Positions 10,085 through 18,191 of a stretch of DNA of 64,000 bases are shown here, in pieces. The notes beneath the pieces are model-generated. The model did not search any database. It saw only the letters and a program-made list of their open reading frames with translations, and was not told the DNA's origin. Where the stretch lies: the NCBI RefSeq assembly GCF_030518795.1, contig NZ_CP130427.1:1736001-1800000 (forward strand), given 5' to 3'. The position numbers and the translations under genes are program-made. Each line of letters begins with the position of its first letter. The first letter of the stretch is position 1. This DNA comes from Micromonospora sp. NBRC 110009. Lineage in GTDB: Bacteria > Actinomycetota > Actinomycetes > Mycobacteriales > Micromonosporaceae.

Positions 10085-11736
10085 AGCCCCTCAGCCAGGG
10101 GGCCGAGCGCGAGCGCGGGCAGGAAGGTCAGCGCCACGAGGATCACCGTGACGCCGACGACCATGCCGACGAAGAGCGGCCGGTGGGTCGGCAGCGTGCC
10201 CTCGGACGCGGGGGTGGGTTTCTGACGGGCCAGCGAGCCGGCCAGGGCGAGCACGAAGACGATCGGCAGGAAGCGGCCGAGCAGCATGCCGAGGCCCAGG
10301 GCGGTGTTCCACCACTGCGTGTTCACCGTGATACCGGCAAACGCGGAGCCGTTGTTGTTGGCCGCCGAGGTGAACGCGTAGAGCACCTCGGAGAGGCCGT
10401 GTGGGCCGACGTTCAACGCGGTGGAGTTGTTGCCGGTGGCGAAGGCCGCTGCCGTCCCGGCCAGCACCAGGGCCGGAGTGACCAGGAAGTAGAGCGAGGC
10501 CAGCTTGATCTCGCGAGAGCCGATCTTCTTGCCGAGGTACTCCGGGGTGCGGCCGACCATCAGGCCGGCGACGAAGACCGTGATCACCGCCAGGATCAGC
10601 AGCCCGTAGAGGCCGGAGCCGGTGCCGCCGGGCGCGACCTCGCCGAGCATCATGTTGAACATCGTCATCATGCCGCCGAGCGAGGTGAACGAGTCGTGGA
10701 ACGAGTTCACCGCACCCGTGGAGGTCAGCGTCGTGGCCGCGGCGAAGGTCGCCGAGTTCGACACGTCGAACCGGACGTCCTTGCCCTCCATCGCGGCGCC
10801 GATCGTCTGCGGGACGGTTCCGGCGTGGGCCAACTCGAAGACATTGGTCAGGGCGATGCTGGCCAGCGCCAGGGTCGCCATCACCGCGGCGATCGCGTAG
10901 CCCTGGCGGTTCTGGCCGACCATCCGGCCGAAGACCCGCGGCAGGCTGAACGGGATCAGGAAGATCAGGAAGATCTCCAGCCAGTTCGTCCAGGTGGTCG
11001 GGTTCTCGAACGGGTGGGCGCTGTTGGTGTTGTAGAAGCCGCCACCGTTCGTGCCCAGCTCCTTGATCACTTCCTGGCTGGCCACCGGCCCGCCGGTGAG
11101 GTGCTGGCTGCCCCCGGTCAGCGTGGTCACGTCGGTGCCGCCGGAGAGGTTCTGCACCACGCCGCCGACCATCAGGACCAGCGCGCCGAGCACCGCGATC
11201 GGCAGCAGGACGCGCAGCGTGATCCGGGTCAGGTCGACCCAGAAGTTGCCCAGTTCACCAGTCCGGCTACGGGCGAAGCCGCGCACCAGCGCGACTGCCA
11301 CGGCGATGCCGACGGCGGCGGAGACGAAGTTCTGCACCGCCAGGCCGGCCATCTGCACCAGGTGGCCCATGGTCGACTCGCCCGAGTACCACTGCCAGTT
11401 CGTGTTGGTCACGAACGAGACCGCGGTGTTCCACGCGCCGTGGGTCATCACCGGATCGAAGCCCAGGCTCAGCCACAGGTGGTTCTGCAGTCGCATGAAC
11501 GCGTACAGGAACAGGATCGACACAGCTGAGAAGGCCAGCAGGCTGCGGGCGTACACGGCCCAGGACTGCTCGGCCGCCGGGTTGACGCCCATCACGCGGT
11601 AGAGCCCGCGCTCGGCACCGGAGTGCCGGGTGCCGGAGACCACGCGGTACATGTAGTCGCCGAACGGCTTGTAGACGGCGACGAGCGCCACCGCCAGGGA
11701 CAGAATGAAGATGATGCCGGCTGTGGTCGTGGTCAT
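10081..11736 (-). CDS. kdpA: KdpA, potassium-binding and translocating subunit
   Basis: Encodes 551 residues with about ten membrane helices. The four pore-loop regions of the KdpA potassium filter are visible as '[12 protein letters not shown]', '[15 protein letters not shown]', the loop near '[12 protein letters not shown]', and '[13 protein letters not shown]'. The ATG at 11736 overlaps the kdpF stop codon (TGATG), which fixes the start; the open frame upstream of it is noncoding in this frame. Family role: channel-like subunit that selects and conducts potassium within the pump. Confidence 0.97.
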   Translation of the reverse strand: MTTTTAGIIFILSLAVALVAVYKPFGDYMYRVVSGTRHSGAERGLYRVMGVNPAAEQSWAVYARSLLAFSAVSILFLYAFMRLQNHLWLSLGFDPVMTHGAWNTAVSFVTNTNWQWYSGESTMGHLVQMAGLAVQNFVSAAVGIAVAVALVRGFARSRTGELGNFWVDLTRITLRVLLPIAVLGALVLMVGGVVQNLSGGTDVTTLTGGSQHLTGGPVASQEVIKELGTNGGGFYNTNSAHPFENPTTWTNWLEIFLIFLIPFSLPRVFGRMVGQNRQGYAIAAVMATLALASIALTNVFELAHAGTVPQTIGAAMEGKDVRFDVSNSATFAAATTLTSTGAVNSFHDSFTSLGGMMTMFNMMLGEVAPGGTGSGLYGLLILAVITVFVAGLMVGRTPEYLGKKIGSREIKLASLYFLVTPALVLAGTAAAFATGNNSTALNVGPHGLSEVLYAFTSAANNNGSAFAGITVNTQWWNTALGLGMLLGRFLPIVFVLALAGSLARQKPTPASEGTLPTHRPLFVGMVVGVTVILVALTFLPALALGPLAEGL

Positions 11737-11825
11737 CAGAAGCGCTCCGGGAACAGCAGGGCGACGACCAGGAACACACCCAGGCCGATCGCCAGCACCA
11801 GGCCGACGGCGTTCACCGCGCTCAC
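11736..11825 (-). CDS. kdpF: KdpF, small stabilising subunit of the K+ pump
   Basis: A 29-residue single-helix membrane peptide (starts '[16 protein letters not shown]', ends 'LFPERF'). The ending 'FPE+F' and position immediately before kdpA are characteristic of KdpF, a lipid-like stabiliser of the complex. It starts with GTG, which overlaps the stop of the preceding small gene (GTGA), and its own stop overlaps kdpA's ATG. It is too short for ordinary gene finders. Confidence 0.88.
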   Translation of the reverse strand: MSAVNAVGLVLAIGLGVFLVVALLFPERF

Positions 11826-11905
11826 AGCTTCTCCACACCCCTCACCACGAGGGCGAGCACTGCGAACAGCCCCGCCGTCAACAGCACGAACACCAGGTCA
11901 GACAC
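11822..11905 (-). CDS. Small membrane peptide heading the kdp operon
   Basis: A 27-residue frame (starts '[14 protein letters not shown]', ends 'VVRGVEKL') with one predicted membrane helix and a basic/acidic tail. A GAGGAG ribosome-binding site lies seven bases before the GTG. The stop overlaps the kdpF start (GTGA), so it is the first gene of the coupled kdp chain. Similar unnamed short frames precede kdpF in other actinobacteria as far as I recall. Its role is unknown: it may be a second small pump subunit or only a translational lead-in. Confidence 0.7.
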   Translation of the reverse strand: MSDLVFVLLTAGLFAVLALVVRGVEKL

Positions 11906-11934
11906 GGCTGACTCCTCTTACCGGACGTTTGTTC

Positions 11935-11952
11935 GCGACCGCCTTCGGTCGC
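11935..11952 (-). promoter_or_regulatory. Hairpin in the kdp leader region
   Basis: A perfect 6-bp inverted repeat (GCGACC/GGTCGC, 6-base loop) lies about 30 bases upstream of the first kdp start codon. It could be part of an operator for KdpE or a leader RNA stem. No clear -10 box could be placed with confidence around it. Confidence 0.35.
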
Positions 11953-12083
11953 GCCGGGCAATCAAAGCGCCGCCCCGGTCGAATGGACAGGGGCTATAAC
12001 GCGGCCATGACGCCCGGCGGCCCTTTATTGACGTGCTTTTCACGGCGTCCCCCGGACGGGTGAAGGCGGTCACAGGAGGCCGT

Positions 12084-12520
12084 TCAGGAGCGGTGTCCCC
12101 AGGAGGAAAGAAGCGGCGGCAGGTCGGTCAGGGCACCGGCGGAGCGGCGACGTGCGGGAGCCGTCGGACGATCTTCGACCCGGTCCCGCCCGTACTGGTC
12201 GGGCAGGGTTCCCCAGCCGTGCCGGACCAGCGGTAGCGGCGGCGGGTGCGCCACGGCCGCCCCCTCGTCGCGGCGCACCGTGCACAGGTGGGTCCAGTCC
12301 GCGCCGAGGTCGAAGACGTAGGCGAAGATGGCGCCGGGGTCAGCAGACCCAGCCGGGTGGACCGGCCGTCCCGGGTGTCGGGAAAGGCGGGACCGTCCCG
12401 CCACGCCGACCAGCTGACCTCGATCCCGTCCGGCAGGACGAACATTCGCAGGTGGTCCAGGTCCCAGCCGGCCGGGGTGAGGTTGTCGTCGTCATGCCGG
12501 TGAGCGTGCCGACGGCGGGC
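12084..12520 (-). pseudogene. Broken pRiA4b ORF-3-like gene (frameshifted)
   Basis: Two adjacent reading frames together read like one protein. The first contains 'LTPAGWDLDHLRMFVLPDG', then '...WRDGPAFPDTRDGRSTRLGLL' (about 12,340-12,480). The second continues in another frame with 'DPGAIFAYVFDLGADWTHL' and 'VRHGWGTLPDQYGR' (about 12,170-12,345). The 'F.YVFDLG..W.H' pattern is the hallmark of the plasmid pRiA4b ORF-3 family. The frame change near 12,340, the loss of a plausible start and the degenerate tail indicate a decayed gene. The family's function is unknown to me. Confidence 0.55.
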
Positions 12521-12572
12521 ATCGGCGCGGTTTCACGCGCGGGGGCCTGCCGGGAAACTCAGCCCCCCGCCG

Positions 12573-12791
12573 TCAGCGGGGCATCTCGCGCCAGCCGGGA
12601 CGAGCCCCGCGCCACGCCCCGGCGAGGATGCTCGCCGAGCCCCGGCTCGGGCATTCCTGGATCCTCGACCGGCCGGTGACCCCGCCGATCTGGGCCTGGA
12701 CCTCCCAGCGGTGCCCGTCCGTACAGATGTAGACGTCGCGGCGCCCGCGAGGGGTGCTGACCCCGTTCCACCAGTGTTCCTCGACGATCAC
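12573..12791 (-). CDS. Hypothetical protein, 72 residues
   Basis: A short soluble, Trp- and Arg-rich protein ('VIVEEHWWNGVSTPRGRRD', 'CTDGHRWEVQAQIGG'). It has no recognised domain, but strong third-position GC and sensible amino-acid use. The GTG at 12791 was chosen because TACCGT lies exactly six bases upstream, matching the leaderless pattern seen elsewhere here. A GTG 36 bases further upstream would place the start inside the terminator of the neighbouring depolymerase gene. Confidence 0.55.
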   Translation of the reverse strand: MIVEEHWWNGVSTPRGRRDVYICTDGHRWEVQAQIGGVTGRSRIQECPSRGSASILAGAWRGARPGWREMPR

Positions 12792-12810
12792 CTGGTGACG
12801 GTATCGCAGC

Positions 12811-12850
12811 GGCCACCCGGCCCGCACCTGCCGGTGCGGGCCGGGTGGCC
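12811..12850 (-). terminator. Strong hairpin downstream of the depolymerase gene
   Basis: A perfect 17-bp stem (GGCCACCCGGCCCGCAC and its complement) with a 6-base loop starts two bases beyond the depolymerase stop codon. The T-tract is weak, as usual in actinobacteria. It also insulates the small gene that follows. Confidence 0.85.
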
Positions 12851-12852
12851 GG

Positions 12853-13953
12853 TCAGCCGTCCAGGCGGCGGACCATGTTCATGATCGTCTCGACCTGGTA
12901 GCCACCCTTGATCGGGTAGTTGGTGGCACCGAGGTAGCCCCACCAGTCCCAGCAGCCGTTCGGGTTCACCCCGGACGCGATCGCCTGCGGATAGAGCACG
13001 ATGAGCCGGTTGGTGTCGGCGTACTGGTTGAGGTTGGCCCGGTCGACGAAGGCGGTGCCGACCTTCGCGTACCCCTGCGCGCAGCCGTGCAGGGCGACCA
13101 GCAGGCGGCAGGTGTTCCCGGCCGCGCAGGCGCTCGGCACGTACGCGAAGCCGTTGGCGTCCATGCTCAGCCCGTTGGCCCAGCCGTTGGTGGCGAAGGT
13201 GTCCTGGCTGAACCGGATGAGGGTGCCGCCGAGCGGGCCGGTGTTCGGCGCGGAGACCGAGCCGAGCAGCTTGCCGAGGAAGCTCCCCTCCGGGTCGGTG
13301 CCGCAGTCGTTCAGGAACGGCGAGGCGGTCGCCGTGCAGCCGACCGTGCCGTACGGGGTGACCCAGGCGTGCCCGGCGGCGCTGCCGGAGTCGTACCGCA
13401 CGCTGGCCCCGAAGTCCTGGTAGTAGCGGACCAGGTCGTCGGTGACCGACTTCTTCACGGTGTTGTCGTTGCCGCCGTGGTAGACGTACACCGGTTGGCC
13501 GGCGAGGTTGCCGGTGCCGTCGATCCAGCCGTAGGACGCCCAGCTGCGGGTGTAGCTCTCCAGGGTCGACACGTACGTCGGGTAGATGTTGTCCCCGCAG
13601 CCGTAGAGCGCCTGGTTGACGTTGTTCTGCGCGCAGTAGTACGGGCCGGCGGCGAAGACGGCCGCGCCCCGGATCCGCGTCGAGTACGCGACCTGGAGCT
13701 GGGTGGCCATGTACCCCCCGGAGGAGACTCCGGCGACGTACACGGCGGAGACGTGGTAGGTGCCGAGCGAGCCGGAGACCGGGGTCTTGGTGTACGGCGT
13801 GCCGGCGGCCCGGGCGGCGGTGCCGCCGGGCAGGATCAGGAGGAGGGCCGCGGCGAGGGTGGTGGCGGCTTTCCACGTGTCTTCATGGCGTTCTCCCGTC
13901 GGAGCGCCGGCGGGACGGCCGACGTGCGGAAACGCTAACGTGATATTGACCAC
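12853..13953 (-). CDS. Secreted polyhydroxyalkanoate depolymerase (PHB depolymerase family)
   Basis: The open frame gives up to 366 residues. It has a signal peptide (hydrophobic 'TTLAAALLLILPGG', cleavage near 'ARA-AG'), a lipase box 'GVSSGG' with Ser77 close to the mature N-terminus, a candidate Asp in 'YHGGNDNTVK' and His in 'AAGHAWVTPYG', plus several cysteine pairs. The early lipase box fits the type-2 catalytic fold of extracellular short-chain-length PHA depolymerases. The start is problematic. The only ATG with a ribosome-binding site (13,886, GGGAGA upstream, then 'MKTR') is one base out of frame with the signal peptide. The in-frame ATG at 13,953 lies upstream of a TAGCGT -10 box at 13,932-13,937. 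A frameshift near the start is suspected. Confidence 0.85.
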   Translation of the reverse strand: MVNITLAFPHVGRPAGAPTGERHEDTWKAATTLAAALLLILPGGTAARAAGTPYTKTPVSGSLGTYHVSAVYVAGVSSGGYMATQLQVAYSTRIRGAAVFAAGPYYCAQNNVNQALYGCGDNIYPTYVSTLESYTRSWASYGWIDGTGNLAGQPVYVYHGGNDNTVKKSVTDDLVRYYQDFGASVRYDSGSAAGHAWVTPYGTVGCTATASPFLNDCGTDPEGSFLGKLLGSVSAPNTGPLGGTLIRFSQDTFATNGWANGLSMDANGFAYVPSACAAGNTCRLLVALHGCAQGYAKVGTAFVDRANLNQYADTNRLIVLYPQAIASGVNPNGCWDWWGYLGATNYPIKGGYQVETIMNMVRRLDG

Positions 13954-14045
13954 AGCAGATATCCGTACGGCCTACACCTCGGGGACGGCGGCGGTGTGGG
14001 CGCCCCACCTGACCGTTCCGGTCGGGCCCGACGGCCGCCTGCCCG

Positions 14046-14672
14046 CTACCCGAGGGCCTGGGCGAGTCGGGTCGTTCCGGCGACGAGCGCCTCGTACCCG
14101 CTGGGGCTGAGCCTGCCGGCCGAGCGCAGGTCGACCAGCGCTCCGGTGAACTCGCGCAGCTTCTGCCGTGCCTGCCCGGTGTTGCCGGCGGCGAGCGCCC
14201 GCTGCGCGGCGCGCAGCCGCTTGTGGAGGTCCTGGCCGTCCTTCCGGCGCAGCTGCCCCTGCTGCATCAGCCCGTCCACCGTGCTCTCCAGTCCGGCCAG
14301 GAGTTTCGCCGCATCGCCCCCGGGCCGCGGCGTGGGGGACGACGGTGACCGCACGGGGCTCGGCGTGGGCGAGGCTTCCTCGGTCGCCGGGAGGTCGTCG
14401 GGCGCCGCGGACTCGGCGGGCAGGACGGTGGCCGCCGCCCCCGGGCGGGCGCCGTCGGTGTCCCCTCCCCCCGCCAGCACGACCATCAGCGTGGCGATCA
14501 GCATCACGACGGCCGCGCCCGCCACCGTCAGCCACATCATCCGGCGACCGTCCTCGGTCGCCCGGTGCCGGCCCTCGGTCGCGCCGAACAGCGGCAACCT
14601 GGCGGTGGGCGGGTCGGTGTGCGGTCGGTCGGAGGCGGCGGACATGCCGGACATCATGCCAAGCCGACGCAC
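14046..14672 (-). CDS. Membrane-anchored protein with FIMAH-like C-terminal domain
   Basis: Encodes up to 208 residues. A cytosolic N-terminus of about 45 residues leads to one membrane helix ('MMWLTVAGAAVVMLIATL'), a Pro/Ser/Thr-rich linker (about 75-120) and a helical domain of about 85 residues. The helical domain is rich in Leu, Arg and Ala ('LESTVDGLMQQGQL' to 'LSPSGYEALVAG'), and its spacing resembles the FIMAH domain found on actinobacterial surface proteins. Function unknown. Several in-frame start codons (14,672; 14,657; 14,654; 14,645) exist and none has a convincing ribosome-binding site. Confidence 0.7.
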   Translation of the reverse strand: MRRLGMMSGMSAASDRPHTDPPTARLPLFGATEGRHRATEDGRRMMWLTVAGAAVVMLIATLMVVLAGGGDTDGARPGAAATVLPAESAAPDDLPATEEASPTPSPVRSPSSPTPRPGGDAAKLLAGLESTVDGLMQQGQLRRKDGQDLHKRLRAAQRALAAGNTGQARQKLREFTGALVDLRSAGRLSPSGYEALVAGTTRLAQALG

Positions 14673-14778
14673 CGCACCGATGCCCGCCGAGCCGGCGGCG
14701 ATATTTAGGTGGGCGTTCCGGCGAATGACCGCTAGCCTCGCCGCGAGATCACTCCGAGACCGCGAAGAGGGTGTTTTG

Positions 14779-14877
14779 GTGCCCGTGCCGACTGTGCTGA
14801 GCCGAGCCGACCTGCGTCAGCCCGTTCCGACACCCACACCCTTCTTCTGGAGTGACCGCATTGGATCTGCCACGTAG
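14779..14877 (+). CDS. Possible leader peptide overlapping the methyltransferase start
   Basis: A 32-codon frame starts at GTG behind an AGAGGG and ends at a TAG 14 bases inside the downstream methyltransferase gene. The peptide is Pro/Thr/Val-rich ('MPVPTVLSRADLRQPVPTP'). A TAGCCT box at 14,731-14,736 would start transcription just upstream. Translation through the methyltransferase start could couple or control the next gene. This is inference only; it could equally be an untranslated leader. Confidence 0.25.
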   Translation: MPVPTVLSRADLRQPVPTPTPFFWSDRIGSAT

Positions 14878-15607
14878 CTTCACCATCCGCGAGGGCGACC
14901 TCCGGATCATCAACCCGTTCGACGCCGGCAAGCTGGCCACGCTGGGCCGGGCGATCAAGCTCGAACCCGGCACGTCGATCCTCGACCTGTGCAGCGGCAA
15001 GGGCGAACTGCTCTGCACCTGGGCCCGGGACCACGGCGTGACCGGCACCGGGGTGGACATCAGCACCGTCAACACCGCCGCCGCCCGCGAACGCGCCGCC
15101 GAGCTGGGCGTCGCCGACCGGGTCCGGTTCCTGCACGGCGACGCCGCGACGTACGTCGCGGCGGAGCCGGTCGACCTGGCCGCCTGCGTCGGCGCCACCT
15201 GGATCGGCGACGGGGTGCCCGGCACCCTGGAGATCCTGGCGCGCAGCCTGCGCCCCGGCGGGATGGTGCTGGTCGGGGAGCCGTACTGGCGGCTCGACCC
15301 GCCCGACGAGGAGACCGTGGTCGGCTCCCACGCCCGGTCCCGGGACGAGTTCCGGGACCTGCCCGGACTGGTCCGGCTCTTCGGCGAGTGCGGCTGGGAC
15401 CTGGTCGAGATGGTCCTCGCCGACCAGGACAGCTGGGACCGGTACGCGGCGGCGCACTGGCTCAACCTGCGCCGCTGGCTGGACGCCAACCCGGACGACG
15501 AGCTGGCCGGGGAGCTGCGCCGGGAGCTGACCGAGGACCCGCTGCGCTACGTCCGCTACCGGCGGGAGTACCTGGGCTGGGGGGTCTTCGCCCTGCTCCG
15601 CCGGTGA
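14861..15607 (+). CDS. SAM-dependent class I methyltransferase
   Basis: Encodes 248 residues if the TTG at 14,861 is used, which has GGAG eight bases upstream. A GTG nine bases earlier is the alternative but overlaps that GGAG. The Rossmann motif I reads 'ILDLCSGKGELLCTWA', motif II has the acidic 'GTGVDIS', and 'LRPGGMVLVGEPYW' marks the later beta strand. The C-terminal third is Trp/Arg-rich, as in small-molecule methyltransferases. The substrate is unknown. The gene stands alone between a divergent FIMAH-like gene and a strong terminator. Confidence 0.85.
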   Translation: MDLPRSFTIREGDLRIINPFDAGKLATLGRAIKLEPGTSILDLCSGKGELLCTWARDHGVTGTGVDISTVNTAAARERAAELGVADRVRFLHGDAATYVAAEPVDLAACVGATWIGDGVPGTLEILARSLRPGGMVLVGEPYWRLDPPDEETVVGSHARSRDEFRDLPGLVRLFGECGWDLVEMVLADQDSWDRYAAAHWLNLRRWLDANPDDELAGELRRELTEDPLRYVRYRREYLGWGVFALLRR

Positions 15608-15611
15608 CCGA

Positions 15612-15645
15612 CCGGGTGGGCTCCCGCCGGCGGGAGCCCACCCGG
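15612..15645 (+). terminator. Terminator of the methyltransferase gene
   Basis: A perfect 15-bp inverted repeat (CCGGGTGGGCTCCCG and complement) with a 4-base loop begins five bases after the TGA. Confidence 0.85.
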
Positions 15646-15700
15646 GCCGTTCCGGGCCGTCCGGCGCTTAGCACCCGGCTACCCAGGGTAAGGCAGGATC

Positions 15701-16147
15701 ATGGGACAGTTGCGCACGTCGCCGCCACCGCCGCAGGCCACCGAGCTGGCGCGGTGGGACCTCGGCACTCCCGCCGAGCTGCGCGACCTGCGTTCCTCAC
15801 TGCGCGCGGCCCTGACCCGGTACGGCCTGGTCCAGGGGGAGGACCTCGACGAGGTGCCCCACCTGGTCGTCCTCGTCGCCACGGAGCTCGCGACCAACGC
15901 GCTGCGGCACGGGCGCCCACCGACCATCGTCACGCTCCTCGCCGCGGACGACTGCTTCATCCTCGACGTGGCCGATCACGAGGTCAGCACGGTGCCCGAG
16001 CTGGCCGACATCCGCCCGCTCGACTCGGGCGGCCGCGGGCTGCAGCTCGCCCAGTCGGTCTCCCTGGCCGTCGGCTGGTACGGCACCGCGGACACCAAGA
16101 ACATCTGGGCCTCCTTCCCGCGGCGGACCGGGCCGGCACCGGCCTAG
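15701..16147 (+). CDS. ATP-binding protein, anti-sigma regulatory factor type (HATPase)
   Basis: Encodes 148 residues. It is a stand-alone GHKL ATPase with N box 'VVLVATELATNALRHG' (about 56-71), G1 box region 'DVADHE' and G2-like 'GGRGLQLAQ'. These proteins usually act as anti-sigma factor kinases or switches in partner-switching systems. No anti-anti-sigma or sigma gene is adjacent. A TAAGGC sits six bases before the ATG, in the leaderless position, although an AAGG could also serve as ribosome-binding site. The last four bases overlap the convergent aldo/keto reductase gene. Confidence 0.85.
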   Translation: MGQLRTSPPPPQATELARWDLGTPAELRDLRSSLRAALTRYGLVQGEDLDEVPHLVVLVATELATNALRHGRPPTIVTLLAADDCFILDVADHEVSTVPELADIRPLDSGGRGLQLAQSVSLAVGWYGTADTKNIWASFPRRTGPAPA

Positions 16148-17121
16148 AAGCCGGCGACCGGGTGCGGGACATACGGGGCCTCCAACGCGGCGACCTCGTC
16201 GGCGGTCAGCTCCAACTCCAGCGCCGACGCCGCGTCGGTCAGGTGGTGCGGCTTGGTCGCGCCGACAATCGGCGCGGTCACCGCCGGGTTGCGGGCCACC
16301 CAGGCCAGCGCCACCTGGGCCCGGGGTACGCCCCGCGCCGAGGCGACCCGGGCCACCGCCTCGACCACGGCCCGGTCCGCCTCCTCGGTCCGCGCGTAGA
16401 GGGTCCGGCCGAAGTCGTCGGTCTCGGTGCGGGCGGTCTGCTCGCCCCAGTCCCGGGTCAGCCGGCCCCGGGCCAGCGGGCTCCACGGGATCACCGCGAT
16501 CCCCTGGTCCCGGCAGAGCGGCAGCATCTCCCGCTCCTCCTCGCGGTAGAGCAGGTTGTAGTGGTTCTGCATGGAGACGAACCGGGTCCAGCCGTGCCGC
16601 TCCGCGGCCCAGAGGGCCTTGGCGAACTGCCACGCGTACATCGAGGAGGCGCCGAGGTAGCGCACCTTGCCGGCGCGGACCAGGTCGTGCAGCGCCTCCA
16701 GGGTCTCCTCGATCGGCGTGGTCGGGTCGAGGCGGTGGATCTGGTAGAGATCGACGTAGTCGGTGCCCAGCCGGCGCAGGCTGGCGTCGATCTCGCTCAT
16801 GATGTGCTTGCGGGACAGCCCGCCCCGGTTCGGCCCGGGCCCCATCCGGCCGTGCACCTTGGTGGCGATCACCACGTCGTCGCGGCGGGCGAAGTCCTTC
16901 AGCGCCCGGCCGACGATCTCCTCGCTGGTGCCGTCGGAGTAGACGTTGGCGGTGTCGAAGAAGTTGACTCCCAGCTCGAGCGCCTGCTGGATGAACGGCC
17001 GGGCGTGCTCCTCCGGCAGCGACCACGGGTGCGCGCCGCGGCTCGGCTCGCCGTAGCTCATGCAGCCCAGGCAGAGCCGGGACACCTCCAGGCCGGTGGC
17101 CCCGAACTTCACGTACTCCAT
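16144..17121 (-). CDS. Aldo/keto reductase
   Basis: Encodes 325 residues, the usual AKR length. The catalytic tetrad is visible as Asp and Tyr in '[11 protein letters not shown]', Lys in 'VIATKVHG' and His in 'YQIHRLD'. The NADP-binding end carries '[13 protein letters not shown]'. It belongs to the broad Tas/YajO-like group of NADPH-dependent oxidoreductases; the physiological substrate is not predictable. The start at 17,121 follows GAGGAGG. It overlaps the ATP-binding protein gene tail to tail by four bases. Confidence 0.92.
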   Translation of the reverse strand: MEYVKFGATGLEVSRLCLGCMSYGEPSRGAHPWSLPEEHARPFIQQALELGVNFFDTANVYSDGTSEEIVGRALKDFARRDDVVIATKVHGRMGPGPNRGGLSRKHIMSEIDASLRRLGTDYVDLYQIHRLDPTTPIEETLEALHDLVRAGKVRYLGASSMYAWQFAKALWAAERHGWTRFVSMQNHYNLLYREEEREMLPLCRDQGIAVIPWSPLARGRLTRDWGEQTARTETDDFGRTLYARTEEADRAVVEAVARVASARGVPRAQVALAWVARNPAVTAPIVGATKPHHLTDAASALELELTADEVAALEAPYVPHPVAGF

Positions 17122-17188
17122 GCGGTCGTCCTCCTCGTCACACCCGCCGTTCATCTCACCACCGGCGGGAGCGCGCCGCAGGCCGGGT

Positions 17189-18031
17189 TCAGTTCTCCGC
17201 CGGGATCGGGTCGTCGTACTGGCCGGACGGGCCGGTGTGCAGGGCGCCGTCCACCAGTGGCCAGGCGTTCGGGGTGCAGCCGTGCAGGCCGAGGGTCTGC
17301 TGCTCCATGACCGGTGCGGGACCGCCGGCCCGGGGACAGAGTTCGTGTCCCCGGCCCAGCCGGTGGCCGACCTCGTGGTTGAGCAGGTACTGCCGGTAGC
17401 CGCCCAGGTCGGGGAAGTAGGGCACGCCGTGCACCCAGCGGGCCACGTTGATCACCACCTGGTCGCCGTTCCGGCAGGAGGTGTAGTGGTCGGTGGTGTC
17501 GGCGCAGAGCGGTCCCCGGGTCACCGGCGTGGTCAGCAGCACGGTGAAGTCGGCCGGGTCGGCCCGGCCGACCCGCTGCAGCCGCCACTCGCCGCCGCCG
17601 GTCCAGCCGCGCGGGTCGGCCAGGATCGCCGCCACGTCCCGGGCGAACCGCTCCACGTCGACGTTGGCGATCCCCTCCTCCACCGCGACGCGGTAACGGA
17701 GCAGCGGGCCGCCGCGCCCGGCCACCCTGCCGACGGCGGTGGCGGTGCGGAAGGAGCCCGTGCCCCGGGACGGGTAGGTGATCGCGGGGGCGGTCCGGCC
17801 GGCCGCCGGGACGGCCGGTGCGTTCGGGGTCACCGCCGGGCGCGCGGGGGCGGCGGTCGCCGGCCGGAGGGCGGCCGTCGTCGGCAGGCCGGGGGCGCCG
17901 CGCCGCGCGGCGTACGCGCCGCCGGCGGCCACGCCGACCGCGACCACCAGCGCCAGCAGCGTCACCGTGCCGGCCCGGGAGGCCCGGCGCCGGCGGTGCA
18001 GTCCGCTGTCCCGCCTGTCCCGCCCGCCCAC
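17189..18031 (-). CDS. DUF3152 protein, membrane-anchored zinc-metalloprotease-like
   Basis: Encodes 280 residues from a GTG with GGAG upstream. A short Arg-rich cytosolic start leads to a membrane helix (about 22-40), a Pro/Ala-rich linker and an extracellular domain. This domain contains 'NHEVGHRLGRGHELC', an HExxH...GH motif as in zinc metallopeptidases, and 'VINVARWVHG'. DUF3152 proteins are widespread in actinobacteria; activity has not been assigned as far as I know. The cysteines in 'GPLCADTTDHYTSC' and 'ELC'/'GCTP' suggest disulfides outside the cell. Confidence 0.85.
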   Translation of the reverse strand: MGGRDRRDSGLHRRRRASRAGTVTLLALVVAVGVAAGGAYAARRGAPGLPTTAALRPATAAPARPAVTPNAPAVPAAGRTAPAITYPSRGTGSFRTATAVGRVAGRGGPLLRYRVAVEEGIANVDVERFARDVAAILADPRGWTGGGEWRLQRVGRADPADFTVLLTTPVTRGPLCADTTDHYTSCRNGDQVVINVARWVHGVPYFPDLGGYRQYLLNHEVGHRLGRGHELCPRAGGPAPVMEQQTLGLHGCTPNAWPLVDGALHTGPSGQYDDPIPAEN

Positions 18032-18191
18032 GTCGATCTCCGTCCGTCGCGCCGCCCGGTCCGGGCAGGAGTACGGACGCCGGGGCCGGACGGTTGAACG
18101 GTGAGCGCGCTCACCGGCGGCCAACCGGGGCGCGCCGGTACCGTTCGAACGGGTGCGCGACCCCGCCGCCCCTGGAGAGGAGGGCGCACCC

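Noticed and set aside
12033..12236. A 67-codon plus-strand frame near the kdp promoter
   Set aside because: It overlaps the pRiA4b-like remnant, lacks a ribosome-binding site and shows no conserved pattern.
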